DNA from: Sulfitobacter sabulilitoris
GTDB taxonomy: Bacteria > Pseudomonadota > Alphaproteobacteria > Rhodobacterales > Rhodobacteraceae
Assembly (NCBI RefSeq): GCF_005887615.1
Contig: NZ_VANS01000003.1
Span: 62,001-126,000, forward strand
DNA length: 64,000 nt
Direction of reading: 5' to 3'
This document shows, piece after piece, positions 46,570 to 55,468 of the stretch; positions within the stretch are counted from its first letter, which is position 1; every line of letters starts with the position of its first letter. The notes beneath the pieces are model-generated. The model did not search any database. It was not told the DNA's origin and worked only from the letters and a program-made list of their open reading frames with translations. The translations under genes and the position numbers were made by a program.

Positions 46570-47018
46570 ATCGCTTCGAGCTTTTCCTTGCTGAGATCAC
46601 CGGGCACGATCGTGATCGGAATGGGCAGACCGCCCGCGTTGCGCGTCAGATGCGAGATGATGGGGCCGGGGCCCTTCTTGTCGGTGCCCGCGCCCAGCAC
46701 CAGCACGCCGATTTCGGGGTTGTCGCGGATCTGTGCCAGGATTTCCGTCACCGGCTGTCCTTCGCGGATGACCAGATTGGGGTCCACGCCCTGCTTGTCG
46801 CGCATCCACTTGGCGAAGACCTCGAAATGGGCGTGGATGCGCTCGCGCGCCTCTTCGCGCATCACCTCGCCGACGCCGATCCAGTGGTTGAACTCCTCCG
46901 GCGGGATGATCGACAGGATTTCCACGCCCGCGCCGGTCTTGGCCGCGCGCATCGCGGCAAACCGCATGGCGTTCAGGCATTCGCGGCTGTCATCCAGAAC
47001 GACAAGAAACTTACGCAT
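46563..47018 (-). CDS. Universal stress protein (UspA family)
   Basis: The 151-residue protein has the UspA fold with MRKFLVVLDDSRECLNAMRFA at the start and a nucleotide-binding-like VLVLGAGTDKKGPG block near residue 104-117, but not a perfect GX2GX9G[ST] signature. It is a likely cytoplasmic stress protein. It diverges from the BLUF gene, 144 bp apart, and shares a terminator with the gene on its other side. Confidence 0.88.
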   Translation of the reverse strand: MRKFLVVLDDSRECLNAMRFAAMRAAKTGAGVEILSIIPPEEFNHWIGVGEVMREEARERIHAHFEVFAKWMRDKQGVDPNLVIREGQPVTEILAQIRDNPEIGVLVLGAGTDKKGPGPIISHLTRNAGGLPIPITIVPGDLSKEKLEAIT

Positions 47019-47162
47019 GGTCTTGGGTCTCCCTCAGGGCGGGATCATGGCGACAGATCCGGTGCCGCGCAATCGCAATCTGGCGGCCCCCCGACAGCGC
47101 TGGACAGCCCCGCGCCAAGCGCGCATCCTCGCACGACCTGCCACCGGATAGGACGCCGCCGC

Positions 47163-47561
47163 ATGAGCCTGCACAGACTGATCTATGCCTCGCGCCCCTT
47201 CGGCTTCGACGCGGGTGTTCTGGCGGGCATACTGATCACGGCGCGGGCGCACAATGCCCGCAACGACATCACCGGGGCGTTGATCTGCCGGTCGGATATC
47301 TACCTGCAACTGCTCGAAGGGCCCGGTGACGCCGTGCACGCGACCTTCGACCGGATCAAGCAGGACGACCGGCACGTCGAGGTGAAGACCCTGCACGATG
47401 CGCCGAGTGGCGAGCGGATATTCGGGCGATGGGCCATGCGGCACGACCCCTTCACCTCATGGATGTGGACCCGCCAGGAGTTGCAGGACGGGGCCGTCCA
47501 GGGCGCAAGCGCGCTTGAGGCGCAGGCCATCTTTACGCGGATCGCCAGTCAGCCGGATTAG
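47163..47561 (+). CDS. BLUF-domain blue-light photoreceptor
   Basis: The 132-residue protein is almost only a BLUF domain, binding FAD as a blue-light sensor. The key residues are in place: Y8 in RLIYASR, N31 in AHNARNDITGAL, Q49 in IYLQLLEG, and W90/M92 in FGRWAMRH. With no output domain it should act on a partner protein, as in short BLUF proteins such as BlrB. It starts 144 bp from the divergent Usp gene and its stop overlaps the stop of ilvE. Confidence 0.93.
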   Translation: MSLHRLIYASRPFGFDAGVLAGILITARAHNARNDITGALICRSDIYLQLLEGPGDAVHATFDRIKQDDRHVEVKTLHDAPSGERIFGRWAMRHDPFTSWMWTRQELQDGAVQGASALEAQAIFTRIASQPD

Positions 47562-48424
47562 ACCCGTTCGCTTGCGGCCCAGTCCCAATACATCTCGCGC
47601 ACCCGCCGGGTGACCGGGCCGATCTGGTACTGCGTGTCATCCAGTGCCTTGACCGGTGTGACTTTCATCATGTTGCCCGACAGGAACACCTCGTCGGCGT
47701 CATGGAAATCGGCAAACCCCAGCACGGTTTCATGCACCTTGATGCCATCTGCACGCATGTTTGCCATGTGGCGCGCGCGGGTGATGCCCGCCAGGAACGT
47801 GCCGTTGGGAATGGGGGTAAACACCTCACCGTCCTTGACCATAAAGACATTCGCGGTTGCCGTTTCGGCGACATTGCCAAGCGCGTCGGCCACCAGCGCG
47901 TTGCCAAACCCCTTGGAGCGCGCTTCGGCCAGCATCCGGGCGTTGTTGGGATACAGGCAGCCTGCCTTGGCGTTCACCACGTTGTCGTCCAGCACGGGAC
48001 GGCGGAACCGCGTGGTGGTCAGCGTCGTCGCGGCCTCCGGCGGGGCCATCGGGATCGCCTCCAGGCAGATGGCGAACCCGGTGGCGTTCTCGCGCGGAAC
48101 GATGCCCAGCTCGTCGCCCTCGAGCGCCCAGTACATCGGCCGGATATAGACCGCGTCGTCGGATCCGTAGCTGCGCAGCCCCTCGCGGGCGATCTCGATC
48201 ATCTGGTCGGTCTCGACCGTGGGCGTGATCATCAGCGCGGCGGCGGACCGGTTGACCCGTGCGCAATGCGCCGCAAGATCCGGCGCCAGCCCACCGAACA
48301 ACCGCGCCCCGTCGAAAACCGTCGTGCCCAGCCAAGAGCCGTGGTCGGCGGCCTTCATCACGGGCACGTCGCCATCATGCCAGCGGCCTTCGAAATAGGT
48401 TTTGATCTTGGTGCCGGTCGCCAT
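47558..48424 (-). CDS. ilvE: Branched-chain amino acid aminotransferase (class IV)
   Basis: This PLP enzyme makes valine, leucine and isoleucine from their keto acids. The 288-residue protein has the class IV layout, with the likely PLP lysine K153 in VNAKAGCLYPNN and the GNVAETATANVFMVKDG block. D-amino acid aminotransferases of this fold differ in the residues after the lysine; the assignment as IlvE is probable rather than certain. It converges with the BLUF gene and their stops overlap by four bases. Confidence 0.8.
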   Translation of the reverse strand: MATGTKIKTYFEGRWHDGDVPVMKAADHGSWLGTTVFDGARLFGGLAPDLAAHCARVNRSAAALMITPTVETDQMIEIAREGLRSYGSDDAVYIRPMYWALEGDELGIVPRENATGFAICLEAIPMAPPEAATTLTTTRFRRPVLDDNVVNAKAGCLYPNNARMLAEARSKGFGNALVADALGNVAETATANVFMVKDGEVFTPIPNGTFLAGITRARHMANMRADGIKVHETVLGFADFHDADEVFLSGNMMKVTPVKALDDTQYQIGPVTRRVREMYWDWAASERV

Positions 48425-48487
48425 GTTCGCCCCTCCTGGTTGATCGGCGCAGCCTAGGCGCGGTTAGGTCAGTCGTCCAGACCTAAG

Positions 48488-48721
48488 TTAGCGCCGCACG
48501 GTGCGGTAAATGCCTTCGGGCAGGTTCAGCGCGGCCTGCAAGTCCGACAATTGCTCGGGCGACAGGCGGATGGTGAGCACGCTGTCGGTGCGCGGATCGT
48601 ATTGGTTGATCAGCACCGCGCTTTCGGTGGCGTGTACGCTCACGTCCTCCTGCAAGGGGCTGTGACCCTCGTCCACGAGGGTGATCACGGTGGCGTCGAA
48701 TTCATGCTCGATGGTAAACAT
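48488..48721 (-). CDS. Small hypothetical protein
   Basis: The 77-residue protein starts MFTIEHEFDATVITLVDEGH and ends in a basic tail, PEGIYRTVRR. It is rich in beta-strand-like sequence and lacks cysteine. The ribosome site is weak. I do not recognise a family. It lies between ilvE and the M48 gene, with no evident operon. Confidence 0.6.
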   Translation of the reverse strand: MFTIEHEFDATVITLVDEGHSPLQEDVSVHATESAVLINQYDPRTDSVLTIRLSPEQLSDLQAALNLPEGIYRTVRR

Positions 48722-48847
48722 GAGGTCAGACTACGCCATAGGCGGAGCTTTGCAAGCTGCAACAAAGCTGCGTGATCGGGGCTGGCAGCGCCGCGGCGGC
48801 GTGGTACAACAAGCGCCAAAACGTTGGTTCCGCAAAGGACGTCGCCC

Positions 48848-49573
48848 ATGATTTCAAGACTTTTGGCCGCAACCGCCGCCGCCCTCGCGCTGGCGGCCTG
48901 CGATGTCACCACATCCACCTACAGCGGGCCGATCCCCTCCGCTCCGGCCAGCACGCCGACCGCAAGCGGGCCGACCCTGTCCGCCAATCAGGCCGCCCGC
49001 GCCTTCGTGCAGGTGGTCAGCACGGTGGAGCCGGTGGCCGAACGCGAATGCCGGGCCCGCACGACAAGCGTCAACTGCGATTTCAACATCGTGGTCGATG
49101 ACCGCCCCGGCCAGCCCGCCAACGCCTACCAGACGCTGGACCGCAGCGGCCGCCCGGTGATCGCCTTCACCCTGCCGCTGATCGCGGATGCGCGCAACGC
49201 CGACGAACTGGCCTTTGTGATGAGCCATGAGGCCGCGCACCATATCCAGGGCCATATCGCCCGCCAACAACAGAATGCCGTGGCCGGTGCGGTGATCTTT
49301 GCCGGGCTGGCAACCCTGTCGGGCGGCAACACCGACGCGGTGCAGACGGCGCAGCGTGTCGGCGCGCAGGTGGGCGCACGCAGCTATTCCAAGAATTTCG
49401 AGCTTGAGGCCGACGCGCTGGGCACGATCATCAGCGCGCGTGCAGGCTACAACCCGGTCAGGGGCGCGCAGTTCTTTACCCGCATTCCCGATCCGGGCGA
49501 CAAGTTCCTCGGCACGCACCCGCCAAATGCCGACCGCCTCGACACCGTGCGGCGGACTGCTGCGGGCCTGTGA
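48848..49573 (+). CDS. M48 family metallopeptidase lipoprotein
   Basis: The 241-residue protein starts with a signal peptide ending in the LAAC lipobox (about residue 18), and has the zinc motif HEAAH in MSHEAAHHIQGH plus a later ELEADALG block with the third ligand. It is a periplasmic or outer-membrane-associated zinc peptidase, like the BepA/LoiP group, probably acting in envelope protein quality control. The ATG at 48848 is chosen because it begins the signal peptide; an earlier start at 48824 is unlikely. Its stop overlaps the start of the IMPACT gene. Confidence 0.9.
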   Translation: MISRLLAATAAALALAACDVTTSTYSGPIPSAPASTPTASGPTLSANQAARAFVQVVSTVEPVAERECRARTTSVNCDFNIVVDDRPGQPANAYQTLDRSGRPVIAFTLPLIADARNADELAFVMSHEAAHHIQGHIARQQQNAVAGAVIFAGLATLSGGNTDAVQTAQRVGAQVGARSYSKNFELEADALGTIISARAGYNPVRGAQFFTRIPDPGDKFLGTHPPNADRLDTVRRTAAGL

Positions 49574-49947
49574 GCCCGAAGGCCCCGCAGGTCATCCGAC
49601 TGGGGCAGGTGCTCAAGGATCGCGGGTCGAAATACGCGGTGTCCGGCACGCCGGTGACGGGCCGTGCGGATATCGACGCGGCGCTGAAATCGCTGTTGCG
49701 TGACCGCGCCTATGCCAAGGCCACGCACAACACCTGGGGGGCCGTCCTGACCGACGGCGGCCCGGTCAAGGGCGACGACGGCGAAACCGGCGCGGGCATG
49801 GTGATCCTGCGGATGCTGGAGCGGGAAGGGCTGACCGATCATCTGATCGTCGTCACGCGCTGGTACGGCGGCAAACATCTGGGCGGCGACCGGTTTCGCC
49901 ATGTCCAGACCTGCGTGCGCGACTATCTCGATGCGCTCGCGCCGTAG
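49570..49947 (+). CDS. IMPACT/YigZ family protein
   Basis: The 125-residue protein has the UPF0029/IMPACT N-domain features: GDDGETGAGMVILRML, VVTRWYGGKHLGGDRFRHV. This family fragment is related to the eukaryotic IMPACT protein and YigZ; the role is unknown. It lacks the C-terminal half of longer homologues. It starts at a GTG overlapping the M48 stop (GTGA) and converges with the hemolysin III gene, 3 bp away. Confidence 0.85.
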   Translation: MSPKAPQVIRLGQVLKDRGSKYAVSGTPVTGRADIDAALKSLLRDRAYAKATHNTWGAVLTDGGPVKGDDGETGAGMVILRMLEREGLTDHLIVVTRWYGGKHLGGDRFRHVQTCVRDYLDALAP

Positions 49948-49950
49948 CCG

Positions 49951-50592
49951 TCAGGCGGACAACGACGTGACCCCGACGGCAATGGCGCCGTAGAAACACG
50001 CCGACGCCCCCAGCACGAAGGCATGCCAGATGGCGTTCTGATAGCGCATCGCCTTGGCCGCAAAGACCACCGTTCCAACGGTATAAAGCGCACCGCCCGC
50101 ACAGATCAGCGCGATCGCCGTGCCGGGCAAGGCCTGCCACATCGGCCAGATCAACAGCACGCTGGCCCACCCCAGCGCCAGGTAAAGCGCCAGCGACCCA
50201 CGTGCGTCGGTCGCCCAGATCGACAGCTTGGCAACCGCGCCGGCCAGGGCCACCAGCCACACCAGTGCCAGCACCACATACCCAAAGGCCGACCCGATCA
50301 AAACGACCAGCGGCGTGTAGGTGCCCGCGATCTTGAGGTAGATCGCGGCGTGATCGATCCGGTGCAAAAGAGGACGGGTGCGATCCCAGGGCAGCAGATG
50401 ATAGGCGGCCGACGCGCCAAACGACAGCAGCATCATCGCGGCATATAGGATGACGGCCGTTGTCGTACCCGCCTGTGCCGCTGGCGCCGTCTGCATCAGC
50501 AGCGCCACGACGGCGATGATCGACGCACCAAGGGCGAGCGCATGCACCGTACCGTCCGCAATCGTCTCTTCGCGTGAATAGGGATAAGCCAT
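49951..50592 (-). CDS. Hemolysin III family membrane protein (YqfA-like)
   Basis: The 213-residue protein has seven membrane segments and the family motifs EETIADGTVHALALG and AYHLLPWDRTRPLLHRIDHAAIY with conserved H and D residues. Members are related to the PAQR/adiponectin receptor superfamily. The ATG at 50592 gives the usual length; the extension upstream (to 50709) overlaps the DCC gene and is unlikely. Confidence 0.88.
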   Translation of the reverse strand: MAYPYSREETIADGTVHALALGASIIAVVALLMQTAPAAQAGTTTAVILYAAMMLLSFGASAAYHLLPWDRTRPLLHRIDHAAIYLKIAGTYTPLVVLIGSAFGYVVLALVWLVALAGAVAKLSIWATDARGSLALYLALGWASVLLIWPMWQALPGTAIALICAGGALYTVGTVVFAAKAMRYQNAIWHAFVLGASACFYGAIAVGVTSLSA

Positions 50593-50672
50593 ATTCACGA
50601 ACTTAGAAGCGTTCAGGCGTTTGCCAAAGCGTTTCGTGGGGTCAATCCTGTGTGGCGCAGGCGGTTCATCGC

Positions 50673-51053
50673 CTAGGCCTTGCCGCGTTTCAACCGTGAC
50701 TTGTGCCATGCGAACAGCAGCGGCGCGAGAACGTGATCATAGGCCAGAACCGCAGTACCATGCAGGATCGGAAGGCTGACGACACGGGCCAGCCAGCGAT
50801 AGCGCGGCATGTCTTTCCACAAGGCGATGAACGCGGGGATGCCATCGAAAATCTGTCCGTCCTTGCGCACATGCAGGCGCCGTGCGGCCTGCGCCGGGGT
50901 CAGCCCCCAAGCCTCAAGCTCTGCCGTGGTCAGATCCTCGTAGACGACCGGCAGGTCACGCGCTTCGGTATAGCGCTGATAATGCTCGATTTCGCGGCTG
51001 CAGACCGGGCAGCTTGCATTGTAAAGAACGGTGGTCGGTTGTTGATGATTCAT
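50673..51053 (-). CDS. DCC family thiol-disulfide oxidoreductase (DUF393)
   Basis: The 126-residue protein has the DCC-type NASCPVCSREI motif with a redox CXXC near residues 15-18 at the end of the first strand. The DGIPAFIALWKDMPRYRWLA block, typical of DUF393, follows. It is related to thioredoxin-like proteins and is mostly cytoplasmic. Its substrate is unknown. It is just upstream of the hemolysin III gene in the same direction. Confidence 0.88.
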   Translation of the reverse strand: MNHQQPTTVLYNASCPVCSREIEHYQRYTEARDLPVVYEDLTTAELEAWGLTPAQAARRLHVRKDGQIFDGIPAFIALWKDMPRYRWLARVVSLPILHGTAVLAYDHVLAPLLFAWHKSRLKRGKA

Positions 51054-51110
51054 AAGTAGAGAAATAGGCCGCCCGGACCCTGCATCGAAGCGCCGTTTCG
51101 TCGCAGCCGC

Positions 51111-51455
51111 TCAACGCGGTTTGTTTCCGTCGATCCAGCGTGCCATCAGCGTCTTGTCCTGAAAGCACTCGCGCGGAATATCGCGGCGTTTTATCCGCGC
51201 GATCCGCTCGGCAAAGGCGACCTGCCGCGACGATGGATAGCTGGTAAATCGCCCCTCCGGCACTTTCGGTCTGTGCGCCTCTATCCATTTCGACAGAGCC
51301 GCGCGGTCCGTGGCCCCGGGCATCGCATCCCCGGTCCTGAGCGCCAATTGCCGCGCGTAAAGCATCTGCTTGTGCGTGGGCGGCAGGGCGGGCTCAACGG
51401 CCTCGGCACCCTGCCGATGGCTGAATAATCCGGGGAATTCTGGTTGCAGGGACAT
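51111..51455 (-). CDS. Conserved hypothetical protein
   Basis: The 114-residue protein starts MSLQPEFPGLFSHRQGAEAV and has a basic C-terminal half, with FAERIARIKRRDIPRECFQDK and MARWIDGNKPR; the repeated WI(D/E) pattern (KWIEAHRPK and RWIDGNKPR) suggests two short helical repeats. An AAGGAGG site before the ATG at 51455 fixes the start. It may bind nucleic acid, but no family was recognised. Confidence 0.6.
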   Translation of the reverse strand: MSLQPEFPGLFSHRQGAEAVEPALPPTHKQMLYARQLALRTGDAMPGATDRAALSKWIEAHRPKVPEGRFTSYPSSRQVAFAERIARIKRRDIPRECFQDKTLMARWIDGNKPR

Positions 51456-51567
51456 GCTCTGCCCTCCTTGTGACGACTTATCCACAAGATAGAACAAAAT
51501 GAGAACATTATCAACAGGCGTTCCGAATGGCGCTCAGCCCTGTGCGGACCGGATTGTCATCGCCGGG

Positions 51568-51810
51568 TCAGAGCCTGGAATGAGATCCGTCGCACAGCGG
51601 CGCATTTCCGGTAGCCTTGCAACCACACAAGAACACGCGTTTGTCCGCTTCGGCGGTGTATTTCACCGGCGCAAGCCCGGTGTCCTTGTGCGATCCGTCG
51701 CAGAACGGCTGATTGGCGGATTTACCGCAGGCGCACCAGAAATAGGTCTTTCCGGCGGTCACCTCGACCGGAAAGGGCGACCTCTGGGCGATAATCGGGG
51801 TGTCGGGCAT
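51568..51810 (-). CDS. Two-CDGSH iron-sulfur protein
   Basis: The 80-residue protein has two CDGSH modules: C26, C28, C37, H41 and C62, C64, C73, H77, each binding one [2Fe-2S] cluster with three cysteines and one histidine. This is the dual type related to mitochondrial Miner2. The ATG at 51810 follows GCAGGAGA. It is 85 bp before rimO in the same direction. Confidence 0.92.
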   Translation of the reverse strand: MPDTPIIAQRSPFPVEVTAGKTYFWCACGKSANQPFCDGSHKDTGLAPVKYTAEADKRVFLCGCKATGNAPLCDGSHSRL

Positions 51811-51894
51811 CGGGGTCTCCTGCAAGTTGCCAGCGCCCAAGCCTACCGTGCCCGCGCGCGAAAGGACAGCGTTGCAGTACCCGGCGGGCAGCCC

Positions 51895-53292
51895 TCAGGC
51901 CAGCCGCCCCCAAAGATCGTATTCGCCCGCTTCGTCCACGTCGACCGTGACGATATCGCCGACGCTCAGCGCTTCGAACCCCTCGTCGATAAACAGGTTC
52001 CCGTCGATTTCGGGCGCGTCGGCCTTGGTGCGGCAGGTGGCGGCATCCTCGTCGATCTCGTCCACGATCACATCCATGCGCCGACCGACCTTGGCGGCCA
52101 GCTTGGCCTCGGAAATGCCCTGGGCCTTTTCCATGAAGCGGTCCCAGCGCTCCTGCTTGACCTCGGGGGCAACATGATCCGGCAGGGCGTTGGACCGCGC
52201 ACCGGCGACGTTCTCGTACTGAAAACATCCCACCCTGTCCAATTGCGCCTCGTCCAGCCAATCAAGCAGGGTCTGGAACTCCTCCTCCGTCTCTCCGGGA
52301 TAACCGACGATAAAGGTCGATCGCAGGGTGATATCGGGGCAATCGCGCCGCCACGCCGCGATCTCATCCAGCGTGCGGGCCGCGGCGGCGGGCCGGGCCA
52401 TGCGTTTCAGGACATCGGGATGCGCGTGCTGGAACGGGATGTCGAGGTACGGCAGCACCAGCCCGTCGGCCATCAGCGGGATCAGGTTGCGCACATGCGG
52501 ATAGGGATAGACGTAATGCAACCGCACCCAGGCGCCCAACGACCCGAGGTCGCGCGCCAGATCGGTAATATGCGCCCGGTGGCCGCGATCTGTCGCATGT
52601 TTGATATCGACGCCATAGGCCGAGGTGTCCTGCGAGATGACCAGCAGTTCCTTGACGCCGTTCTCGACCAGCTTTTCCGCTTCGCGCAGCACGGCATGCG
52701 CCGGGCGCGATTGCAGCCGTCCCCGCATGTCGGGAATGATGCAGAACTTGCACTTGTGATTGCAGCCCTCGGAAATCTTGAGATAGCTGAAATGGCGCGG
52801 TGTCAGGCTGACGCCCGAGGCAGGGAGCAGATCGACGAACGGATCGGGGCTTGGCGGTACGGCGGCATGGACCGCATCCAGCACCTGTTCGTACTGATGC
52901 GGCCCCGTCACCGCCAGGATGCGGGGGTGATGCGCGCGGATATACTCCGGCTCCGCTCCAAGACAGCCGGTGACGATGACACGGCCATTCTCCGCCAGCG
53001 CCTCGCCGATGGCCTCAAGGCTTTCGGCCTTGGCGCTGTCGAGGAATCCGCAGGTGTTGACGATAACCGCATCGGCGCCGGCGTAATCGGGCGACACGCC
53101 GTATCCTTCGGCCCGCAGCCGCGTCAGAATACGCTCTGAATCGACCAGCGCCTTGGGGCAGCCAAGGCTGACCATGCCGATGGTCGGCTGGCCCGCGCGG
53201 GACGGATCGGCGCGCCCCGGCGTGGCGGCGGCATCGTCAAACTGCGCTTTTGGCGCAAGGTCGGGACGGAGGGTTGGTGGGTTTGTGCTCAT
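51895..53292 (-). CDS. rimO: Ribosomal protein S12 methylthiotransferase
   Basis: RimO adds a methylthio group to an aspartate of ribosomal protein S12. The 465-residue radical SAM enzyme has the N-terminal UPF0004 domain with three cysteines ([28 protein letters not shown]), the radical SAM motif CNHKCKFC, and a C-terminal TRAM domain. The ATG at 53292 gives the family length; a longer form is rejected. Confidence 0.95.
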   Translation of the reverse strand: MSTNPPTLRPDLAPKAQFDDAAATPGRADPSRAGQPTIGMVSLGCPKALVDSERILTRLRAEGYGVSPDYAGADAVIVNTCGFLDSAKAESLEAIGEALAENGRVIVTGCLGAEPEYIRAHHPRILAVTGPHQYEQVLDAVHAAVPPSPDPFVDLLPASGVSLTPRHFSYLKISEGCNHKCKFCIIPDMRGRLQSRPAHAVLREAEKLVENGVKELLVISQDTSAYGVDIKHATDRGHRAHITDLARDLGSLGAWVRLHYVYPYPHVRNLIPLMADGLVLPYLDIPFQHAHPDVLKRMARPAAAARTLDEIAAWRRDCPDITLRSTFIVGYPGETEEEFQTLLDWLDEAQLDRVGCFQYENVAGARSNALPDHVAPEVKQERWDRFMEKAQGISEAKLAAKVGRRMDVIVDEIDEDAATCRTKADAPEIDGNLFIDEGFEALSVGDIVTVDVDEAGEYDLWGRLA

Positions 53293-53392
53293 GGCCTGCC
53301 TATACGCGATGTCTGCGACGTCGGAAAGGCTTGAGCACACCTGTCCGAGCCCCTAGCGTCAAGGAGGCCAGTACCGGGAAAAGGGGACCGAC

Positions 53393-55342
53393 ATGAAGTG
53401 GATTTTGCGGGGGATCGGGCTGATCCTGTTTGTCGTCCTCGTGGCGGTCGTGTCGCTGATGTTCCTGCCCGCCGACCGCATCGCGCGCATTGCCGCCGAT
53501 CAGCTGCGAAGCTTCACCGGGCGCGACGTGACGATCACCGGCGACGTGTCGATGACATTCTGGCCGGTGCTGGGCGTCAGCGCCGGCGGGCTCGAGGTCG
53601 GCAATGCCAGCTGGACCGACAAGGGCCCGATGCTGACGGCGGCCAATGCCGCGATCGGCGTCGATGCCATGAGCCTGCTGCGCGGCGATATCCGCATCAC
53701 CAACATCGAGGCCACGAGCCCCACGATCCGGCTCGAACTGCGCCGGGATGGCCGGGCAAGCTGGCAGTTCACCGACGCCAGCGGTGCGGCGCAGATCGAA
53801 ACCGCAACCACCCCCGCGCGGCCCGCGCGCCCGATCGGGATAGAACGGCTCAAGGTCACGGATGCGCGGCTGATCTATGACGCCGAAGGCAGCGATCTTG
53901 TGGCCTATGAAGGTGTGGACCTGACACTGGACTGGCCCGAACGGCTGGGCACGGCAGAGATCACCGCGACGCTGCGCCCGGCGGGCGAGGCCGTCACCGT
54001 AACGGCGACGATTGACCGTTTCGCCAGCTTCATCACCGGCGCGGTCCAGCCCGTGGTGGCCGAACTCGCCACCGGCGGCGACACCCTCGGCTTTGACGGG
54101 CGCGCCAGCACTTCGGGCGCGGTCGCGGGCGCCTTGCGCTTGGCCACCACCGACACCGGCGTCTTCCTGCGCAACATCGGCCTAAGCGGCGCGGACCTGC
54201 CGCAGGGCCTGGGCCGGAGCATCGACATGCGCACGGATCTGACGCTGACCCCCGACCGGCGACTGGCCCTGCGCGATCTGGTGGCGGATCTGGGTGGGAA
54301 CCGGGTGACGGGGGCCGCCGACATCACGCTGCGCGGCGTCCCGCAGGTCAATGCGCAACTGAACGCCGGGGCGCTGGATCTGACGGGGGCCACGGGCGGC
54401 AACACGGGCGGCGCGGGCGGCGGCAACGGCAACGTGGCCCCGGCTGGCAGCGGCTGGCCCACCGACCGCATCGACGCCGGCGGCCTTGCTGCGTTCAACG
54501 GCGAAATCGCGCTGCGGGCAGACAGCATCGACCTGGGCGGATTGCGGGTTGGCGCGACGCGGGCGCTGGTGCGCAACGACCGGTCGCGCATGGTCATCGA
54601 ATTGCGCGAGGTCGCGGCCTATGCGGGTCAGGTGACTGGCGAATTCGTGATGAACAACCGCTCCGGCCTGTCGGTCGGTGGCACGCTCAACGCCCGCGGG
54701 ATTGAAATGCAGCCGCTCTTGACCGATGCCGCCGGTCTTGAACGGTTCAACGGCAGGGGCGATGCAGATCTCAGTTTCCTGGGCAGCGGCGCTTCGGTGG
54801 ATGCGATCCTGAAATCGCTGTCGGGCAAGGGGGCGATCAAGGTCGGCCGCGGCACGATCACCGGCATCGATCTGGACCGGCTGATGCGCGCGGGCGATGC
54901 GGGCGGCGGAACGACGGTGTTCGACAGTCTGGGGGCAAGTTTCGACATCGCGGGCGGCGTGCTGCAAAACGATGACCTGTTGCTGTTGCTGCCCAATTAC
55001 CGCGCGACCGGCACCGGCGTGATCGACATCGGTGCGCAGACCCTCGACTACCTCGTCACGCCCACGGCGCTGCGCGCCAACGCGGGGCGCGGCGTTGCGA
55101 TCCCGGTGCGGATCGTCGGGCCCTGGTCCGCACCGCGCATCAAGCCGGACCTGCAGGCGGTGATCGACCTGAACTTCGCCGCCGAGAAACAGGCGGTCGA
55201 GGCGCGCGCCAAGGACAAGCTGCGCGAAACGCTCCAGCAAGAGCTGGGCGTGTCGCAGCAGGACGGTCAGACGGTCGAGGACGCGGTCAGGGACAAGGTC
55301 GAGGACAAGCTCAGGAAAAAGCTGTTCAAACTCCTGGAATGA
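53393..55342 (+). CDS. AsmA family protein
   Basis: The 649-residue protein has one N-terminal membrane segment (about residues 3-25), then long regions with the AsmA-like RDVTITGDVSMTFWPVLG at about 44-61 and the C-terminal AsmA domain (about residues 440-590), and a charged Lys/Glu-rich C-terminus. AsmA-like proteins bridge the periplasm and are linked to lipid transport to the outer membrane. An AGGGGACC site precedes the ATG. Confidence 0.88.
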   Translation: MKWILRGIGLILFVVLVAVVSLMFLPADRIARIAADQLRSFTGRDVTITGDVSMTFWPVLGVSAGGLEVGNASWTDKGPMLTAANAAIGVDAMSLLRGDIRITNIEATSPTIRLELRRDGRASWQFTDASGAAQIETATTPARPARPIGIERLKVTDARLIYDAEGSDLVAYEGVDLTLDWPERLGTAEITATLRPAGEAVTVTATIDRFASFITGAVQPVVAELATGGDTLGFDGRASTSGAVAGALRLATTDTGVFLRNIGLSGADLPQGLGRSIDMRTDLTLTPDRRLALRDLVADLGGNRVTGAADITLRGVPQVNAQLNAGALDLTGATGGNTGGAGGGNGNVAPAGSGWPTDRIDAGGLAAFNGEIALRADSIDLGGLRVGATRALVRNDRSRMVIELREVAAYAGQVTGEFVMNNRSGLSVGGTLNARGIEMQPLLTDAAGLERFNGRGDADLSFLGSGASVDAILKSLSGKGAIKVGRGTITGIDLDRLMRAGDAGGGTTVFDSLGASFDIAGGVLQNDDLLLLLPNYRATGTGVIDIGAQTLDYLVTPTALRANAGRGVAIPVRIVGPWSAPRIKPDLQAVIDLNFAAEKQAVEARAKDKLRETLQQELGVSQQDGQTVEDAVRDKVEDKLRKKLFKLLE

Positions 55343-55353
55343 ACCGGCTTTGA

Positions 55354-55387
55354 TGTCCTTTGGCTGCAAACACCTCCGCCGGAGGCA
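55354..55387 (-). repeat. Intergenic repeat, copy 2 of the GCCTCCGGCGG-type
   Basis: On the minus strand the element reads GCCTCCGGCGGAGGTGTTTG followed by CAGCCAAAGGACATCA. It lies just past the asmA stop and matches copies at 27141-27176 and 63659-63693. Confidence 0.75.
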
Positions 55388-55433
55388 ATAAATCTTTTCG
55401 GGTGCTCCGAAAAACTTTCTTGCCTTCGGCGAC

Positions 55434-55454
55434 GGTATTTTTGTCCATTTGGAA
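55434..55454 (+). repeat. Intergenic repeat, copy 2 of the ggtattttt-type
   Basis: GGTATTTTTGTCCATTTGG plus two bases, differing at one of 21 positions from the copy at 4554-4575. It lies between asmA and the phosphohexomutase gene. Confidence 0.7.
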
Positions 55455-55468
55455 TGGAACGTGGCGGA

